The translations under genes were made by a program, and so were the position numbers. From Polaribacter sp. KT25b (GTDB lineage Bacteria > Bacteroidota > Bacteroidia > Flavobacteriales > Flavobacteriaceae), in NCBI RefSeq assembly GCF_900105145.1, contig NZ_LT629752.1, positions 3,043,501 through 3,107,500 of the forward strand: a stretch of DNA of 64,000 nt. Direction: 5' to 3'. Position 1 is the stretch's first letter; the number at the start of each line of letters is the position of its first letter. Below the pieces are notes generated by a model. The model did not search any database and was not told the origin of the DNA. It saw only the letters and a program-made list of their open reading frames with translations. This document shows positions 45,339 to 54,367 of this stretch, piece after piece.

Positions 45339-45366
45339 AGGTTTAAAATTGAAACCTTTATTTTTG
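45339..45366 (+). terminator. Short terminator followed by the mscS promoter box
   Basis: An AGGTTT/AAACCT stem is followed by TTTATTTTT. The same bases contain TATTTTTG (45359-45366), a -7 box 25 nt before the mscS ATG, so terminator and promoter appear to overlap. Confidence 0.45.
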
Positions 45367-45391
45367 TAATTAATTTCTAACAAAAAATAAG

Positions 45392-46192
45392 ATGGAAAAA
45401 TACATTGAATCAGCAAAAGAAATATTATTTTTTTATGCTCCAAAAGTAATTGCGGCTTTATTAATTCTAATCGTAGGTTTATATATGATTAAAATTATTA
45501 TAAAATCAGCAAAAAAAATAATGGCTAAAGGAGGTATAGACATTACTCTTCAAAAATTTTTAGGAAACCTTGGAGGATGGGTTTTAAAAATATTATTATT
45601 TATTGTAGTAATTTCTATGCTAGGTGTAGAAACAACTTCTTTTGCAGCAATACTTGCCGCTGCAGGTTTAGCAGTTGGCTTAGCTTTGCAAGGCTCGTTA
45701 GCTAACTTTGCTGGTGGAGTTTTAATAATGATTTTTAAGCCTTTTAAAATTGGCGATTTAATTGAAGCTCAAGGTCAAATTGGAGTTGTAAAAGAAATCG
45801 AAATTTTTACTACTAAATTAATTGGTTTATCAAATAAAGAAATAATTATTCCTAATGGAGAAATGTCTAACGGAACAATTTTAAATTATTCTACAGAAGG
45901 TACAAGACGTGTAGATTTAGTAATTGGCGTTTCTTATGATGCTGATATCAAAAAAACTAAAGAAGTTTTAATGGATGTTTTAACTTCACATCCAAAAGTA
46001 TTAAAAGATCCGGCTCCAGGAGTTACTGTGCTTGAATTGGCAGATAGTTCTGTAAATTTTGCCGTAAGACCTTGGTGTAATACTGCTGATTATTGGAATG
46101 TGTATTTTGAAGTTACAGAAAATGTTAAAATAGCATTAGATAAAGCAGAAATTGAAATACCTTATCCTCATAGAGTAAACGTTAATAAATAG
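45392..46192 (+). CDS. mscS: Small-conductance mechanosensitive channel (MscS family)
   Basis: This 266-residue MscS has three membrane helices. The pore helix TM3 contains FAAILAAAGLAVGLALQGSLANFAGG, and the beta domain begins KPFKIGDLIEAQGQ. The length equals that of E. coli MscS, without extra domains. It relieves turgor on hypo-osmotic shock. Its last 11 nt overlap the end of the convergent tsaB gene. Confidence 0.93.
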   Translation: MEKYIESAKEILFFYAPKVIAALLILIVGLYMIKIIIKSAKKIMAKGGIDITLQKFLGNLGGWVLKILLFIVVISMLGVETTSFAAILAAAGLAVGLALQGSLANFAGGVLIMIFKPFKIGDLIEAQGQIGVVKEIEIFTTKLIGLSNKEIIIPNGEMSNGTILNYSTEGTRRVDLVIGVSYDADIKKTKEVLMDVLTSHPKVLKDPAPGVTVLELADSSVNFAVRPWCNTADYWNVYFEVTENVKIALDKAEIEIPYPHRVNVNK

Positions 46193-46868
46193 GTTTCTTT
46201 TTCTTTTCAGGAATAACAACAAAATCTTTTAAATAAAAAGGTTCAAAATAAGCGACATTTTCTATGTCGCTTTTTTTGTATTTATCATAAGATAATTGTG
46301 CCATTTCTTTTGCTGATGGAAATTTAGCATCTACAAAAACAGCATTTTTGTGAGTAATAATACCTTTACATTTCTGAGCGCCATCTCCCAAAAAATAAAC
46401 TTTTTTACTTTTTAAATATTCAGAAAAAGAATTTTCATCTATAATTTCTGCTTTTATTTCCCTAACTTTCTCATGTTTTTCATTAAAAACAGCCGCATAA
46501 ACTTCCATTCTTCGTGCATCTAACATAGGTACTAAAAAACCTGTATCAATAGAAATAGAATAAGACAAAGAAGTTAACGTATCAATAGAAATTAAAGGTT
46601 TATCAAACGCAAAACAAAGTCCTTTTGCTGCAGAAACACCAATTCTTAAGCCTGTATAAGAACCAGGTCCTTTACTTATAGCTACAGCGTCTATTTTATC
46701 CGAAGAAATATTAGCTTCTTTTAAAACATCAACAATAAAAGGATGTAGTACTTCGGCGTGAGAATAATTTCCATTATTTAATTCTTTAATTGCTAAAATA
46801 GTTCCATTATTAGCAATACTTACAGAACAATTTTTAGTGGTTGTTTCTATGTTTAAAATGATACTCAA
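46182..46868 (-). CDS. tsaB: tRNA threonylcarbamoyladenosine biosynthesis protein TsaB
   Basis: The 228-residue ASKHA-fold protein starts MSIILNIETTTKNCSVSIA and has the family signature SKGPGSYTGLRIGVSAAKGL. TsaB partners TsaD and TsaE to make t6A37 in ANN-decoding tRNAs. It has no peptidase activity of its own. Its 3' end overlaps mscS by 11 nt. Confidence 0.93.
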   Translation of the reverse strand: MSIILNIETTTKNCSVSIANNGTILAIKELNNGNYSHAEVLHPFIVDVLKEANISSDKIDAVAISKGPGSYTGLRIGVSAAKGLCFAFDKPLISIDTLTSLSYSISIDTGFLVPMLDARRMEVYAAVFNEKHEKVREIKAEIIDENSFSEYLKSKKVYFLGDGAQKCKGIITHKNAVFVDAKFPSAKEMAQLSYDKYKKSDIENVAYFEPFYLKDFVVIPEKKKKPIY

Positions 46869-46906
46869 AATATAAAACTTTTTGCAAATATAAATTAAAA
46901 AGAAAA

Positions 46907-46933
46907 CCTCACAGAATTAATATTACTGTGAGG
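46907..46933 (-). terminator. Terminator of the TolC-family gene
   Basis: A CCTCACAG/CTGTGAGG stem closes on an 11-nt loop. On the minus strand a T-rich tail follows. Confidence 0.75.
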
Positions 46934-46959
46934 CTATATATAATATGTTTTATTAATAT

Positions 46960-48291
46960 TTATTCTAAAACTAAATCGCCAGCGTAAAATTGTAATACTT
47001 TAGTTTTAAAAACATAATCGTACTTAGAGCTAATTAAAGTAGCTTGTGCATTTACCAAACGAGTTCTTACTTGATCAAAATCAAACTGTGTCATTGCACC
47101 AAAATTATAACGTTCTTGTCCGTTTTTAAAAGCTTCTTTTTGAGCTGCTAAAGATATTTTAGCAACTTCATAAGATTTTAATGCAGATTTAACATCTAAA
47201 AAAGCTTGCTCTATAGTTTGTTTTAAACTTAATTTTTCGCTTTCTAATTGAGTTTCAGAAATTTCTTTATTAATATAAGATTTAGCTACACTATTTTTAG
47301 TTTGAAATCTATTAAAAATAGGAATACTTAAAGAAAGGCTTAAACCATGTTGTAACCTATCTTCTACTTGACCAAAGAAAGATGAATTTGTTTGATTTGG
47401 TAATAAATTATTAAACTGATGATAGAAAGAAGTACCAGAACTTAAAGAATAAGATAAAGTTGGTAAAAAAGCGCCTTTAGAAATTTCGATATTTAAATCT
47501 GCGTTTTCAATTGCTAATTGTGCTCTTTTAATCTCTGGCATTTCTACTAAAGATTTTTGATAAACTAAATTAGAATTGTTATACAATAACATAGCAGATG
47601 GCGATCCAACATTAATAGAAGCAACATCAAAACCAGCAACAGGAACTTGTATTAATTGGGCTAAATTTAAGAGTGCTAAATCTAAAGAGTTTTCTTGAGT
47701 AATTACACTTTGTTGATCTGAAGCAGCTGTAGATTGTGCATTTAACAAATCTCCTTTAGGTATTACACCTGCTTTAAACCTACTTTCTGCAGCCTCAATT
47801 TGTTTTTTACTAATTTCGTATTGAACATTAGCTGCATTTAAATTTTCTTTTGCAAAAAGGATATTTAAGTATCCGTTTACAACCAATAATGAAATATCAT
47901 TTTCTATATTTTTTAAATTTAAAATACTTGTTTCTACACCTAATTGTGCTTGCTTATAAGTATTTGTGTTTCGAAAACCATTAAAAATAATACCACTTGC
48001 AGATAATCCTACATTAGAGGAAAAGTTATTTGTGTTTTTCAAAATACCATTTTCATCAGAAGATAAACCAGAATTAAATCCGCCACTAGTAGAAGCCGAT
48101 AAATTTGGTAAAAAATTTCCTTTCGAAATTTCAACATCTTTTTTAGCTAATTCTAAACTTAATTTGTTCTGTTGAATGCTAATGTTCTTTGCTAAAGCTT
48201 CATCAACACATTCTTTTAAGCTCCATTGTTTCTGAGAAAAAATACTTAGTGATGTTAAAAAAGCAATTAATACGATAAATTTAATTTTCAA
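46960..48291 (-). CDS. TolC-family outer-membrane efflux protein
   Basis: This 443-residue TolC-like protein has a signal peptide ending IFSQ and two structural repeats of coiled-coil and strand (LKECVDEALAKNISIQQNKL and MPEIKRAQLAIENADLNIEI). TolC proteins form the exit duct of RND, ABC or type I systems. No periplasmic adaptor or pump gene adjoins it within the window, so it is an orphan here and its partner is unknown. Confidence 0.9.
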   Translation of the reverse strand: MKIKFIVLIAFLTSLSIFSQKQWSLKECVDEALAKNISIQQNKLSLELAKKDVEISKGNFLPNLSASTSGGFNSGLSSDENGILKNTNNFSSNVGLSASGIIFNGFRNTNTYKQAQLGVETSILNLKNIENDISLLVVNGYLNILFAKENLNAANVQYEISKKQIEAAESRFKAGVIPKGDLLNAQSTAASDQQSVITQENSLDLALLNLAQLIQVPVAGFDVASINVGSPSAMLLYNNSNLVYQKSLVEMPEIKRAQLAIENADLNIEISKGAFLPTLSYSLSSGTSFYHQFNNLLPNQTNSSFFGQVEDRLQHGLSLSLSIPIFNRFQTKNSVAKSYINKEISETQLESEKLSLKQTIEQAFLDVKSALKSYEVAKISLAAQKEAFKNGQERYNFGAMTQFDFDQVRTRLVNAQATLISSKYDYVFKTKVLQFYAGDLVLE

Positions 48292-48416
48292 AACGTCTTT
48301 TGTTTTTTGATTGGTTATACTTTAAAATACTTCAAAAGCAAAACAATTTCTTTTGATAGTATTTATAAGACGACTAAAAGTAAAATATGTTACAACAAAT
48401 TAGTCTTATTGAAATG

Positions 48417-48638
48417 TTAATTTTTACTTCTCTTTTTATATCTGTAAATTGTGTAAAATAAAACACCTATTAATAAGTAAGGAAAAACCATTAAATAAGT
48501 AATACCATTATTTACACCTTCGGCCATAGAATCGTTTCCGTTTTCTACAACAGCTTTACACATTGCACATTGAGAATAAGATACTTTTACTGTAAAAAAC
48601 ATCAATAAAAAATAACTAACTATTATTTTTTTAAGCAT
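48417..48638 (-). CDS. Small CxxC membrane protein of the oxidase-assembly cluster
   Basis: The 73-residue protein has a signal/anchor helix, a periplasmic CAMCKAVVENG motif just after the predicted cleavage (SYSQ), and a second helix ending in a basic tail (YRYKKRSKN). Small CAMC proteins of this type accompany SCO and DUF420 genes in Bacteroidota. The cysteines could bind copper or act in thiol exchange, which is inference. It overlaps the DUF420 gene by 8 nt. Confidence 0.72.
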   Translation of the reverse strand: MLKKIIVSYFLLMFFTVKVSYSQCAMCKAVVENGNDSMAEGVNNGITYLMVFPYLLIGVLFYTIYRYKKRSKN

Positions 48639-49173
48639 AATAAGGACTAATCATTAAATAAACTATAACACCTGTAACTGCAACATATAACCATATAGGA
48701 AAAGTGATTTTAGCAATTTTTTTATGCTGTGCAAAGTTACCTAACTTGGCTCTCATAAAGGTTAACAACACAAAAGGAATTACAATTATAGATAACACAA
48801 TATGCGTAAATAAAATGAAGAAATACACATATTTAATTGCTCCTTCTCCACCAAATTTTGTAGAATCAGAAGTCATGTGATATGCAATATACATCAATAA
48901 AAAAGCTAAAGAACAAATAATAGCAAAGGTATTTAATTGTTCGTGTAATTTTTTATTCCCTTTTTTAATAGCGATTACGGCTGCAATTAAAATTACAGCA
49001 GTTACCCCGTTTATAGAAGCATAAATTGGCGGTAAGAAGGTAAGTGGTTCTACATTAAAACCTAAATCTCTTAAATTAACACCAAACAAAGCTGCTACTG
49101 CAATTGGAATTATAATTGATAAAGCTGTAATTATCTTTCTATACTTTTTTTCTAGTGCTAGATTATTATTCAT
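48631..49173 (-). CDS. DUF420 integral membrane protein
   Basis: The 180-residue protein has five hydrophobic helices and conserved His in AYHMTSDSTKFGG and FTHIVLSIIVIPFVLL. The family (CtaM/YozB-like) is linked to cytochrome oxidase maturation. It overlaps the SCO gene by 8 nt and the small CxxC gene by 8 nt, so translation is coupled. Confidence 0.88.
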   Translation of the reverse strand: MNNNLALEKKYRKIITALSIIIPIAVAALFGVNLRDLGFNVEPLTFLPPIYASINGVTAVILIAAVIAIKKGNKKLHEQLNTFAIICSLAFLLMYIAYHMTSDSTKFGGEGAIKYVYFFILFTHIVLSIIVIPFVLLTFMRAKLGNFAQHKKIAKITFPIWLYVAVTGVIVYLMISPYYA

Positions 49174-49810
49174 TTAACAACAATTTAATATCTTCTTTTA
49201 ATTCTACTATTTGATCTGGAAAACTTTGCTCTTGTAAAGCTCTATAATACATAATTGGGTTACCAAATTCATCTTTTCGAGAACGAATATAACCTTCTTT
49301 ATCTACCAACGCAAATAAACCAGAATGCTCAAAACCAGCATGATCTTCATCTCCTTTTCCTGCGTATAATTTAAAACCTTGGTTTGATAAAGTATACACT
49401 ATCTCTTCTGACTTACCTGTTAACAAGTTCCAATTTTTATGTGTGATACCAGTTTTCTTGGCATATTCTTTTAAAATTTCTGGAGTATCAATTTCTGGAG
49501 TTATTGAGATTGAAGCAATTCCGAATTCTGGATTTCCAAAAAACTCATCTTGAATAGTTAACATTTTCTGATTCATTATTGGGCAAATTGACGGACAAGT
49601 TGAAAAGAAAAACTCTACAACGTACACTTTACCTTTATAAGATTCGTTTGTTATTATTTTACCTTCTTGGTTTATAAATTCAAAGTCTGGCACTTTATTA
49701 AATTTATGTAAACCTACTTCTTTAAAATGGTCTACAACTTTAGGAACCGTATAAATACCGAATAGTAAAATAATAAAGGTAACACCTACATAAGAATATT
49801 TTTTTTTCAT
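49166..49810 (-). CDS. SCO1/SenC/PrrC-family copper chaperone
   Basis: The 214-residue, membrane-anchored, thioredoxin-fold protein has one N-terminal helix (YVGVTFIILLFGIYTV). The copper-binding CxxxC is in FFSTCPSICP, and the distal His ligand is in AGFEHSG. SCO proteins deliver copper to the CuA centre of cytochrome oxidase subunit II. It overlaps the upstream paralogue-like gene by 4 nt and the downstream DUF420 gene by 8 nt. Confidence 0.92.
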   Translation of the reverse strand: MKKKYSYVGVTFIILLFGIYTVPKVVDHFKEVGLHKFNKVPDFEFINQEGKIITNESYKGKVYVVEFFFSTCPSICPIMNQKMLTIQDEFFGNPEFGIASISITPEIDTPEILKEYAKKTGITHKNWNLLTGKSEEIVYTLSNQGFKLYAGKGDEDHAGFEHSGLFALVDKEGYIRSRKDEFGNPIMYYRALQEQSFPDQIVELKEDIKLLLNE

Positions 49811-50478
49811 AATCCTACTTCTTTTCTATCTGCTTTATTCTTGTTTTTATCTTTAAAAGCTGCGTAATACTCGTAATAAAGTACTTTTACATCATCTTTT
49901 AATTTTCCGTTTAACACAGAAACAGAGTTCATATTGTAACCATAAAGCTTACTATTTTTACTATCTGCATCCTTTAACCTTCCTCTTAAATTAACATCTT
50001 TATCAATTAAAAATGCATTAGCAGAGGCTAAGTCAACAAGAGGTTCATCAAAAGAAAAACTTGCATAAAAAACTTCTATTTCATCTTTAGAACTTGCAAC
50101 AAACTTCCATTTTTGCATGTCTGTAAAAGCACCTATTTCTTGTTTAAGCCTCTGTATTTCTACTTCTTTACCTTCTGGATAAATAGCTACAATTTGAAAC
50201 TGTTTATAATCTATAAACTTTTTGTATACCTTTTCATTTAGATTAAAAAGACGAGATTTATTTGTGTTTACATCATTACCTAAGAAACAAACAATTGATA
50301 CATTATCTTTAAATTGTAAGTGTTTTGTAGTATTTATTTGGGAAACATCAATAATGTTTTTTGTTATTATTGGTAATTTTATAAAATTATTTTTACCAGT
50401 AGAAAGAATTAAAAAACAAATTAATGGAAAAATAAAAAGTAAAAATAGAACTACTTTTTTCTTTGTTAAGAATTTCAT
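49807..50478 (-). CDS. Membrane-anchored SCO-like protein lacking the CxxxC motif
   Basis: The 223-residue protein has an N-terminal helix (VVLFLLFIFPLICFLIL) and a soluble domain. By eye this aligns with the downstream SCO protein: VSIVCFLGNDV opposite VYVVEFFFSTC, QKWKFVASSKDEIEVFYASF opposite NWNLLTGKSEEIVYTLS, and NAFLIDKDVNLRGR opposite LFALVDKEGYIRSR. The CxxxC and His copper ligands are absent. It overlaps the SCO start by 4 nt, so the two are translationally coupled. A structural or regulatory partner role in oxidase assembly is inferred. Confidence 0.6.
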   Translation of the reverse strand: MKFLTKKKVVLFLLFIFPLICFLILSTGKNNFIKLPIITKNIIDVSQINTTKHLQFKDNVSIVCFLGNDVNTNKSRLFNLNEKVYKKFIDYKQFQIVAIYPEGKEVEIQRLKQEIGAFTDMQKWKFVASSKDEIEVFYASFSFDEPLVDLASANAFLIDKDVNLRGRLKDADSKNSKLYGYNMNSVSVLNGKLKDDVKVLYYEYYAAFKDKNKNKADRKEVGL

Positions 50479-50591
50479 TATATCTTATTTTAAAACAATT
50501 TAATGCTTTTATTAAATAAACTTTTACTTCCTAAAAAGCAGTTACAAAAATACTATTTTTTTTGCTGCGAATTCATAACATTTATTATATA

Positions 50592-50622
50592 AAAAAAGGT
50601 GGTAAAAACCACCTCTTTATTT
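50592..50622 (-). terminator. Hairpin between coxIV and the SCO-like gene
   Basis: An AGGTGGT/ACCACCT stem closes on a 4-nt loop with A and T flanks. It separates the oxidase-subunit genes from the SCO-DUF420 genes and may act as a partial terminator. Confidence 0.7.
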
Positions 50623-50628
50623 TTTAGA

Positions 50629-50970
50629 TTACCATTTTACAAGTGGTGCTAATGTGCTGTGTAAATAACCACCTTCTATTAAAAGTAATGTTACTATATA
50701 ACAGATTAAAAAAACTGCTGTCCAAACTACAGAACGTCTAAACCATTTTTTTTCTCCTTCCATATGCATGAAAGTCCAAGTAATATAATATGCTTTAAAT
50801 AATGTAAGTATAATAAAGATCCAATTTAATGGGCTTGTACCTAAAATACTAGTTAAGTGTAAAGATTCTGGTTTTACTATCCCTAAAAAAACTTCAATAA
50901 TTGTAACCACAGATAGTAAACCAAATACCATCCAGATTCTTTTTACATTAGATTCGTGTGCGTGTGCCAT
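50629..50970 (-). CDS. Cytochrome c oxidase subunit IV-family protein
   Basis: This 113-residue protein has three hydrophobic helices with the subunit-IV-like TLFKAYYITWTFMHMEGEKKWFRR. It starts 20 nt after the adjacent subunit III gene. The small subunit stabilises the oxidase and is not catalytic. The oxidase subunits I and II are not in this window. Confidence 0.88.
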   Translation of the reverse strand: MAHAHESNVKRIWMVFGLLSVVTIIEVFLGIVKPESLHLTSILGTSPLNWIFIILTLFKAYYITWTFMHMEGEKKWFRRSVVWTAVFLICYIVTLLLIEGGYLHSTLAPLVKW

Positions 50971-50990
50971 CTTTTGTTTTTATTTTATAA

Positions 50991-51971
50991 TTAAACTAAG
51001 TAGAAGAAAGTAAATACAAATACCCAAACTAAATCTACAAAGTGCCAATATAACCCTACTTTTTCTACCATTTCATAATGTCCTCTTTTTTCGTAAGTAC
51101 CTAAGACAACATTAAAGAAAATAATAATGTTAAGGATGATTCCAGATAAAACGTGAAATCCATGAAAACCTGTTATAAAGAAAAAGAAATCTGCAAAGAT
51201 TGTATTTCCATATTCGTTTGCTTTTAAATTAGCACCTTCAATAACCATTTTACCTTTTGCTAATTCTGTTAAACCTTTTTCTCTAGATAAAATAACTTTC
51301 TGTTTTGTATCTAAATCCATTTTTTCAATTCTAATTTGAACTGAAGGATCTGCATTATAAGAAGCTGTAATTTGTGCTAGAGAATATTGCGGAACAGCAT
51401 CTCCGCTCTCAAACCATAAACCATTTTGTTTTACACTAGAAACTCTTTCATCCATTCTTTCACCAACAACAAAATCTGATAATGCTATTTGATGACCATC
51501 TTTAACAAATTGTAAAACTTTACCATTTGTAGTTTTAACAGCACCATAAGATCCATTAATAAAAGTATTCCACTCCCAAGCTTGAGAACCTACAAACACT
51601 AAACCACCAATAATTGTAGCAAACATATACCATGCTACTTTACTTTTTTGCATTTTATGCCCAGCATCAACAGCTAGCACCATTGTTACTGAAGAAAAAA
51701 TAAGTATAAATGTCATAAATGCCACATAATACATTGGGTAATTACCATGTATAAAAGGTATGTGTGTAAATACTTCATCTGCAATTGGCCACGAATCGAT
51801 AAATTTAAAACGTGTTAAACCGTAAGCCGCTAAAAACCCTGAAAAGGTTAATGCATCAGAAACGATAAAAAACCACATCATCATTTTACCATAACTTGCA
51901 CCAAATGGTTTTACGTTACCTCCACTCCAAGTCTCCTTACTATCCGAAGGTATAGCAATATTTGCTTCCAT
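50991..51971 (-). CDS. Cytochrome c oxidase subunit III (long form)
   Basis: The 326-residue heme-copper oxidase subunit III begins with GKMMMWFFIVSDALTFSGFLAAYG. It contains a polar insertion of about 120 residues (roughly 130-255) between helix bundles that includes VVGERMDERVSS. It ends with the classical FHGFHVLSGIIL and GLYWHFVDLVWVFVFTFFYL. The insertion appears normal for Flavobacteria, from memory. A second, shorter subunit III gene lies directly upstream. Confidence 0.92.
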   Translation of the reverse strand: MEANIAIPSDSKETWSGGNVKPFGASYGKMMMWFFIVSDALTFSGFLAAYGLTRFKFIDSWPIADEVFTHIPFIHGNYPMYYVAFMTFILIFSSVTMVLAVDAGHKMQKSKVAWYMFATIIGGLVFVGSQAWEWNTFINGSYGAVKTTNGKVLQFVKDGHQIALSDFVVGERMDERVSSVKQNGLWFESGDAVPQYSLAQITASYNADPSVQIRIEKMDLDTKQKVILSREKGLTELAKGKMVIEGANLKANEYGNTIFADFFFFITGFHGFHVLSGIILNIIIFFNVVLGTYEKRGHYEMVEKVGLYWHFVDLVWVFVFTFFYLV

Positions 51972-52026
51972 ATAATAATTTATATTAATTGTTCTTAGTT
52001 AGTTTGCCAAAAATAGCTATTTTTAA

Positions 52027-52614
52027 TCACCTAATAAAATAGAAAAAGAAAAATAGATAAATCCATAATAAATCTACAAAATGCCAGAAGATTGCACCTA
52101 GTTCAAAACCAAGCATATCATCCGATTTGTATTTGTATTTAAAATGATTATAAATAACGACCAAAAGCACTATTACACCTGCAAATAAGTGTAAAACATG
52201 CATAAAAGTAATACCAATTATAAAAGATGTTGACACAGTACTTTCTGGGCCGGTAAAAAATAAACCTACACTTTTAAGCTGATTAAAACCAACATATTGT
52301 TGCCAGATAAAACCAATTCCTAAAATTAATGTTACAAGTATCATAATTAATGATAATTGTCTTTTATCTTGTTTTAAAAATCTTTGTGATAAAAATAATG
52401 TAATACTACTTAAAACAATTAGAAGTGTACTAATATAAAACGCTTCTGGCAAATCGAAAGAAACCCAATCATCACGTTTCATACTTATTACGTATGCACT
52501 TGTTAATCCTGCAAAAAACATAACCATACTTATCATAGAAATCCACAACATTGGTTTTGCAGACTTTTTTTTAGCTACAGTATATTCTTGCTTTAAAGCT
52601 TGTTCTCCTATCAT
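52027..52614 (-). CDS. Cytochrome c oxidase subunit III-family protein (short form)
   Basis: The 195-residue protein has five hydrophobic helices and the subunit III end motif IFWHFVDLLWIYLFFFFYFI. It contains LFFTGPESTVSTSFIIGITFMHVLHLFAG. It is paired with the long form downstream and starts 3 nt after ctaB. Two subunit III genes in tandem are typical of the Bacteroidota cytochrome oxidase cluster. Confidence 0.92.
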   Translation of the reverse strand: MIGEQALKQEYTVAKKKSAKPMLWISMISMVMFFAGLTSAYVISMKRDDWVSFDLPEAFYISTLLIVLSSITLFLSQRFLKQDKRQLSLIMILVTLILGIGFIWQQYVGFNQLKSVGLFFTGPESTVSTSFIIGITFMHVLHLFAGVIVLLVVIYNHFKYKYKSDDMLGFELGAIFWHFVDLLWIYLFFFFYFIR

Positions 52615-52617
52615 CTT

Positions 52618-53520
52618 TTAATGTAAAAATTTATCAACTACATAAATAATTTGCACAGCGGTAATATACAAAACACTAGACAACATTAACTTTCTTGCGT
52701 CTGCATTTTTTTCTGATTTATGCAACTGTAGTGCATAATATAACATTACAATTCCTAATAAAGCAACAATAATTGCTGTTATTGGATAAATATAAAACTT
52801 TCCTGATAATTTTAAAACTGGTGCTATTGAAACTAAAATCATTATACAAGTGTAAAAAATGATCTGTTTTACAGCTCCTTTATCTTTGGTATTCATTGGT
52901 AACATATTAAAGCCAGCCTTTTTATACTCTTCAAATTGTAACCAACCAATTGCCCAAAAATGTGGAAATTGCCAGAAAAACTGAATCATAAATAACATAC
53001 CTGCTTCTATACCAAAATGATCTGTAGCAGCAACCCAACCCAACATAAAAGGAATTGCGCCAGGAATTGCACCAACAAAAACAGATAAAGGCGTTACCGA
53101 TTTTAAAGGCGTATAAACACTAGTATAAATAAAAATTGAAACCGCGCCAAATAAAGCTGTTTTTGGGTTGATACTATATAAAATCGAAATTCCTAAAATA
53201 GTAAATAAAACAGCAATTGTCAAAGCCACATTTACAGTCATTCTATTTGTTGGCAAAGGTCTGTTTTGAGTACGCAACATAATTGCATCTGTTTCTTTTT
53301 CTATAATTTGATTAAATGCATTTGATGCACCAACCATAAAGAAACCTCCTAAAGCTAATAATAAAAGTGTTGCGTAATTAATAATATCTACCGCTAATAA
53401 ATATCCAGCAACAGAAGAAAAAACCACACTTAAAGAAAGCCCAACTTTTGTAAGCTGTTTTAAGTCTGTAAAAAGTGTGTTCATTGATATTTTTGTCTCT
53501 GAAATTACTATTGAATTCAT
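52618..53520 (-). CDS. ctaB: Protoheme IX farnesyltransferase (heme O synthase)
   Basis: This UbiA-family prenyltransferase, also called CyoE, has about 300 residues from the start at MNSIVISETK; earlier in-frame codons give an atypical extension. The first Asp-rich-type motif is NAFNQIIEKETDAIMLRTQNRPLP, and the second region is YTSVYTPLKS. FFWQFPHFWAIGW is a family hallmark. It farnesylates heme B to heme O, the substrate of CtaA. It is the first gene of the oxidase operon. Confidence 0.94.
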   Translation of the reverse strand: MNSIVISETKISMNTLFTDLKQLTKVGLSLSVVFSSVAGYLLAVDIINYATLLLLALGGFFMVGASNAFNQIIEKETDAIMLRTQNRPLPTNRMTVNVALTIAVLFTILGISILYSINPKTALFGAVSIFIYTSVYTPLKSVTPLSVFVGAIPGAIPFMLGWVAATDHFGIEAGMLFMIQFFWQFPHFWAIGWLQFEEYKKAGFNMLPMNTKDKGAVKQIIFYTCIMILVSIAPVLKLSGKFYIYPITAIIVALLGIVMLYYALQLHKSEKNADARKLMLSSVLYITAVQIIYVVDKFLH

Positions 53521-53607
53521 TATAAATACTACAAATCGGTTGCAAATATATTTTATAAATATCAATTTACAATATATTTTGTAAGGTTTTGTTTATTTCA
53601 AAAAAAA

Positions 53608-53629
53608 CCCACTCAATAAATTGAGTGGG
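53608..53629 (-). terminator. Terminator upstream of ctaB
   Basis: A CCCACTCAA/TTGAGTGGG stem closes on TAAA. On the minus strand a run of seven T follows, ending transcripts from the MOSC operon. A weaker TGTGG/CCACA hairpin lies at about 53653-53676. The rest of the gap to 53809 is AT-rich with no gene. Confidence 0.82.
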
Positions 53630-53809
53630 AAAATTGCTATGAAAAAGAAAAAGTGTGGCTTAATTAAAAACCACATGCAAATATACAGATTATTTATTTA
53701 AAAAAACAAAATTAAATTATGCTTTTTTTATGAATTCTACATTTACATCCTTTTTTTTATTCTAAAAATACGTTAACCTCAATAAATAAGGTTATTTAAA
53801 GACAAAAAA

Positions 53810-54367
53810 CTATTTGTTAGTTTTAAAATTCGGTAGTGTTTTGTTAATCGGAATTAATAAATTTTCTTTATAACTAAAATAATAAATGCTATCAAAAACA
53901 ACATCCTTAACAGATTTATCATTTTTTTCTAAAAAAAGTGAATCGTTTTTAAAATAATAAGTACCTTTTTTATAACAAACTTCATTTTCATCAACTTGCT
54001 GAAACTCAAAAGTTTTATCAGTAAATAAAAGAATTTTTGAGGTAGCTTCTTCACCTACTTCATTTTTGTATGATTTTGTTATATTCTTTAAAAAATGTTT
54101 TCCTTGATATTTAACACCAATAAATAAGGATACAGAAAAAATTAAAACAATTAATAAAGGTAAAAAATTGAATCGTAACTTTCGGATAGAAAGATTATAC
54201 AAATCATAAAAAGTTATCACTAAAAAAGAGATGAAGAACATAATTGTTAGCCCCCCTATTATTAATAAATCTGCAATACCAAAACAATAATCATCAAAAT
54301 GAATAAAATTTAAAAAGGGTAAAATTGCAAAAAATATAAGTGTAAAATGTATTTTTTTAAATTTCAT
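53810..54367 (-). CDS. Hypothetical membrane protein coupled to the MOSC gene
   Basis: From the ATG that overlaps the MOSC stop (TAATG arrangement) the protein has 185 residues. Three hydrophobic helices lie in the first 90 residues (HFTLIFFAILPFLNF, GLTIMFFISFLVIT, FLPLLIVLIFSVSLFIGV). A periplasmic or cytosolic domain follows that appears beta-rich (YYFKNDSLFLEKND). I do not recognise a family. Coupled translation suggests co-expression with MOSC only. Confidence 0.65.
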   Translation of the reverse strand: MKFKKIHFTLIFFAILPFLNFIHFDDYCFGIADLLIIGGLTIMFFISFLVITFYDLYNLSIRKLRFNFLPLLIVLIFSVSLFIGVKYQGKHFLKNITKSYKNEVGEEATSKILLFTDKTFEFQQVDENEVCYKKGTYYFKNDSLFLEKNDKSVKDVVFDSIYYFSYKENLLIPINKTLPNFKTNK

